A DNA stretch of 32,649 nt from the IMG/VR virus record IMGVR_UViG_3300042294_003666, positions 1 to 32,649 of that record. One strand, 5' to 3'. Below are positions 31,078 through 32,649 of this stretch, piece by piece (the first letter of the stretch is position 1; each line of letters begins with the position of its first letter). Origin of the DNA: a virus. A program made the position numbers and the translations under genes. Under the pieces are notes generated by a model. That model worked only from the letters and a program-made list of their open reading frames with translations. It did no database searches and was not told the DNA's origin.

Positions 31078-31409
31078 TGCAGCAAAACGGGAACGACAAG
31101 CAGCAAACTCACTGCCCGTTCTGGGATGAATGGAAGGAACACAAGCACCGCGCGCTTGAGACCGTCGGCCGCGTCGAGGCAATCGAAGCAACGCTTGTGC
31201 GGGTAGCCGAGAACCTGAACCACCTGGCAACCCTCCCGGCGATCCTTGACCGGCTTGTCGAGTCAGCAACGGGGCGCGACCATGTGCCCACGCGCGTGCT
31301 CCTCGTTATCGTCGGTACAATGGGTACGGTGATTCTCGGGCTTGTCTTTACGATAGTTTTTTTACTGACGGGTGAGAACGTCGGGTGGATTAACCAGCTA
31401 CACAGGTGA
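31074..31409 (+). CDS. Small membrane protein with coiled coil, 111 aa, lysis region
   Basis: ATG 31074 overlaps the preceding stop (ATGATG). An N-terminal hydrophilic coiled coil (ALETVGRVEAIEATLVRVAE) is followed by one strong membrane segment at about residues 80-100 (VLLVIVGTMGTVILGLVFTI). Proteins of this layout commonly precede phage holins, sometimes as holin-like or spanin-like partners. It lies four bases before the holin gene. Confidence 0.7.
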   Translation: MMQQNGNDKQQTHCPFWDEWKEHKHRALETVGRVEAIEATLVRVAENLNHLATLPAILDRLVESATGRDHVPTRVLLVIVGTMGTVILGLVFTIVFLLTGENVGWINQLHR

Positions 31410-31412
31410 TAC

Positions 31413-31625
31413 ATGCAAACAAAACCGCTCATCGCTTCTAAATCGTTCTGGGGTGCGCTGATTGCGCTCCTCCCGGCCGCTTCTGACACCGTACAGCAGC
31501 TTCTTGGCTCGGGCTTTCTCCCTCCCCATGTCACACCATGGCTCGCCGGTGCGGGCGCGTTGTTGGCGCTCCTGGGGCGCGTAACGGCAACCTCACAGAT
31601 CAGCGGGGTGTTGAGCTCGAAATAG
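31413..31625 (+). CDS. Holin-like protein, 70 aa
   Basis: ATG 31413. Two hydrophobic segments (SFWGALIALLPAASDTV and WLAGAGALLALLGRV) separated by a Pro-containing turn, with short charged ends. The pattern SK(T/S)FWGAL... with a second Gly/Ala/Leu helix is common in holins of temperate phages. Late in the rightward operon, as expected. No endolysin is seen next to it; the following gene is a nuclease-like ORF. Confidence 0.72.
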   Translation: MQTKPLIASKSFWGALIALLPAASDTVQQLLGSGFLPPHVTPWLAGAGALLALLGRVTATSQISGVLSSK

Positions 31626-31898
31626 ATGCGCCGCGCCGCTCGAGTCGATGCAAACCACAAAGAGATCGCCGACGGCCTCCGGGCTATCGGGCGCTCGGTG
31701 TTATCGCTTCATCGGCTCGGGCAGGATGCGCCGGATCTACTCGTTGGGAACGGGGATCACAACATCCTCGTTGAAGTGAAAACCGCAAAAGGTAAACTCA
31801 GCGACGGGCAAAAAGCGTTTTTCGAGTGGTGGCGCGGTCCTCGGGCGGTTGTGCGTAGCCTCGAGGAAGCGATAGAAGCTACATCACCAAAGCATTGA
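31626..31898 (+). CDS. Small VRR-NUC-like PD-(D/E)XK nuclease
   Basis: ATG 31626 directly follows the holin stop. 90 residues: RVDANHKEIADGLRAIG, then APDLLVGNGDHNILVEVKTA shows the PD...(D/E)xK core (Asp of PDLL, Glu and Lys of VEVK), then DGQKAFFEWWRGP. This is the compact fold of VRR-NUC and Holliday junction resolvase-type nucleases. It probably acts in packaging or branch removal. It is the last gene of the rightward operon; its stop abuts a minus-strand stop. Confidence 0.75.
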   Translation: MRRAARVDANHKEIADGLRAIGRSVLSLHRLGQDAPDLLVGNGDHNILVEVKTAKGKLSDGQKAFFEWWRGPRAVVRSLEEAIEATSPKH

Positions 31899-32024
31899 TC
31901 AGCCTTCCTCCTTCGGCGGCTCGGGTAGCGGCATCCAGTGGGTGACGTCAACCAACGCATCCGTTTCCCCATCATAGCCAATGATGTCGTATCCTTCCCA
32001 AGCAAGGCTAGTTCCACCTACTGC
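31899..32024 (-). pseudogene. DUF551-like C-terminal fragment without a start codon
   Basis: A minus-strand frame open for 41 codons ends at a stop that touches the rightward nuclease stop. Its last part, DVTHWMPLPEPPKEE, is the typical C-terminus of phage DUF551 proteins, preceded by WEGYDIIGYDGETDALV. No ATG, GTG or TTG opens the frame before the in-frame TGA at 32025-32027, and the N-terminal half of the family is missing. A GTG followed by KTPEQ and a stop lies just upstream in another frame. It looks like a deletion remnant. Confidence 0.6.
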
Positions 32025-32037
32025 TCAGGTGTTTTCA

Positions 32038-32295
32038 CTAGAAGATCCCTATCATTTTAACTTTTATCTTTTCCCAGATTCGGGTGTGTCTTTGCTCTTG
32101 GTGCGGTGGCAATTTGCTGCGCTCTTCTGCCTCTTTTTTGCGCATATCAATGATAATATCAACAATCTCTTGATCTGTTATTTCGCATCCAGCATGGTAG
32201 CCAGTAACATAAGCTTTCTCGCAAGCTGCCTTAACAGAGTGAGTGTCTGCTATTTTGTTGCAATACTCCTCCGCCATCTCTTCAGGTGTTTTCAT
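32038..32295 (-). CDS. Hypothetical small phage protein, 85 aa (MKTPEE start)
   Basis: ATG 32293-32295 shares bases with the stop of the Ala-rich gene, with GGAGG just upstream. MKTPEEMAEEYCNKIAD is followed by a helix with two Cys residues and VTGYHAG, then an acidic/basic helical part. The KTPEE start recurs in the gene at the left edge and in a remnant just downstream. Local base composition is more A/T-rich than the late operon. No function recognised. Confidence 0.7.
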   Translation of the reverse strand: MKTPEEMAEEYCNKIADTHSVKAACEKAYVTGYHAGCEITDQEIVDIIIDMRKKEAEERSKLPPHQEQRHTRIWEKIKVKMIGIF

Positions 32296-32649
32296 ACTTC
32301 CTCCACCATCTTCAGCAATTGTTTCACTTGAGCATCACTAGCAGCAGCCCCAGCAGCATCCCAAGCAGCAGCCCAAGCAGCATCACAAGCAGCAGCCCCA
32401 GCAGCAGCCCAAGCAGCATCACAAGCAGCAGCCCAAGCAGCAGCCCTAGCAGCAGCCCTAGCAGCAGCCCAAGCAGCAGCCCTAGCAGCATCACAAGCAG
32501 CAGCATCCCAAGCAGCAGCCCAAGCAGCAGCACAAGCAGCATCCCTAGCAGCAGCATCCCAAGCAGCAGCCCAAGCAGCAGCTAGTTCTATTTTTGTTGC
32601 TTCTCCATGTGCGAACTTTTCCGCTACTACTAACGCGGCTCTGCTACAC
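32292..32649 (-). CDS. Ala/Trp-rich repeat protein, C-terminal part (runs off right edge)
   Basis: Minus-strand frame, open to the window edge. 118 codons visible. VVAEKFAHGEATKIEL is followed by about 25 four-residue units of AAAW, DAAW, AAAR, AAAC and AAAG type, then SDAQVKQLLKMVEEV. The GCT-GCT-GCT codons make the plus strand look like a CAGCAG repeat from about 32338 to 32581. The regular period of four suggests a helical, Trp-studded rod. The family is known to me from phages as unassigned proteins whose N-terminus looks like the 1-100 fragment. Confidence 0.75.
   Translation of the reverse strand, partial: CSRAALVVAEKFAHGEATKIELAAAWAAAWDAAARDAACAAAWAAAWDAAACDAARAAAWAAARAAARAAAWAAACDAAWAAAGAAACDAAWAAAWDAAGAAASDAQVKQLLKMVEEV

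Larger units (their letters stand above)
354..31865. repeat. Highly iterated palindrome CTCGAG, about 48 copies
   Basis: I counted 48 copies by eye, first at 354-359 and last at 31860-31865, against about eight expected for a six-base word in this length. Copies fall in both gene blocks, at about 2 per kb up to 17.3 kb and under 1 per kb from 18.9 to 31.6 kb. They are used in all frames: as Leu-Glu, and as Ala/Pro/Ser/Thr-Arg-x with the Arg codon CGA, so codon preference alone does not explain them. Function unknown. Confidence 0.8.

Noticed and set aside
32334-32581. Repeat block resembling a CRISPR array or a plus-strand Ser/Pro-rich gene
   Set aside because: The repeats have no spacers and are explained by Ala codons of the minus-strand Ala/Trp protein. 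The plus-strand Ser-rich and minus-strand Leu-rich frames are simple shifts of the same codons.
1-32649. Exact circular closure of the window
   Set aside because: Joining the right edge to the left edge puts the two gene fragments out of frame and hits a stop quickly, so the ends do not meet exactly.

Overview
The window looks like almost the whole genome of a temperate, short-tailed (podovirus-like) phage or prophage of a Gram-negative bacterium. The phage call rests on terminase small and large subunits, a very long portal, scaffold, capsid, head-tail adaptor and hub, large ejection proteins (one ending in a lytic transglycosylase domain), a holin and a tyrosine integrase. No tape measure, tail tube or sheath is visible. 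The Gram-negative call rests on Sec signal peptides and lipoboxes. I cannot name the host. The coding strand is compact, and most genes overlap by 1 to 20 bases.

Layout: a control region at about 9135-9280 divides two divergent blocks. Leftward (minus strand, 9134 down to 1) lie small accessory genes, a lipoprotein/membrane protein pair, a RecT-type annealing protein, a tyrosine integrase, a regulatory/attachment-type intergenic region (5697-5970), a replication initiator and helicase-loader-like pair, then small early genes including a MarR regulator, a metzincin-type metalloprotease and unknown proteins. Rightward (9280-31898) lie a small HTH regulator, a ParB-methyltransferase fusion, packaging genes, head genes, four secreted or lipoprotein-type ORFs, neck and ejection genes, a holin and a small PD-(D/E)XK nuclease. 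The last rightward stop codon (31896-31898) directly abuts a minus-strand stop (31899-31901), and minus-strand genes run from there to the right edge.

The left edge cuts a minus-strand gene after its N-terminus, and the right edge cuts a minus-strand gene before its C-terminus. Both halves look like the same Ala/Trp-rich phage family. The simplest reading is a circular or circularly permuted genome whose leftward operon wraps across the ends and converges with the late operon near 31.9 kb, with a short piece of that gene missing.

Most unusual points: (1) the palindrome CTCGAG occurs about 48 times, roughly six times expectation, in every reading frame; (2) repeats inside the initiator gene form a lambda-like replication origin candidate; (3) four consecutive late genes encode signal peptides or a lipobox; (4) a 15-base perfect complement of the 16S rRNA 3' end lies 45 bases ahead of the neck gene; (5) the methyltransferase gene carries a G8 tract followed by seven ATG codons.
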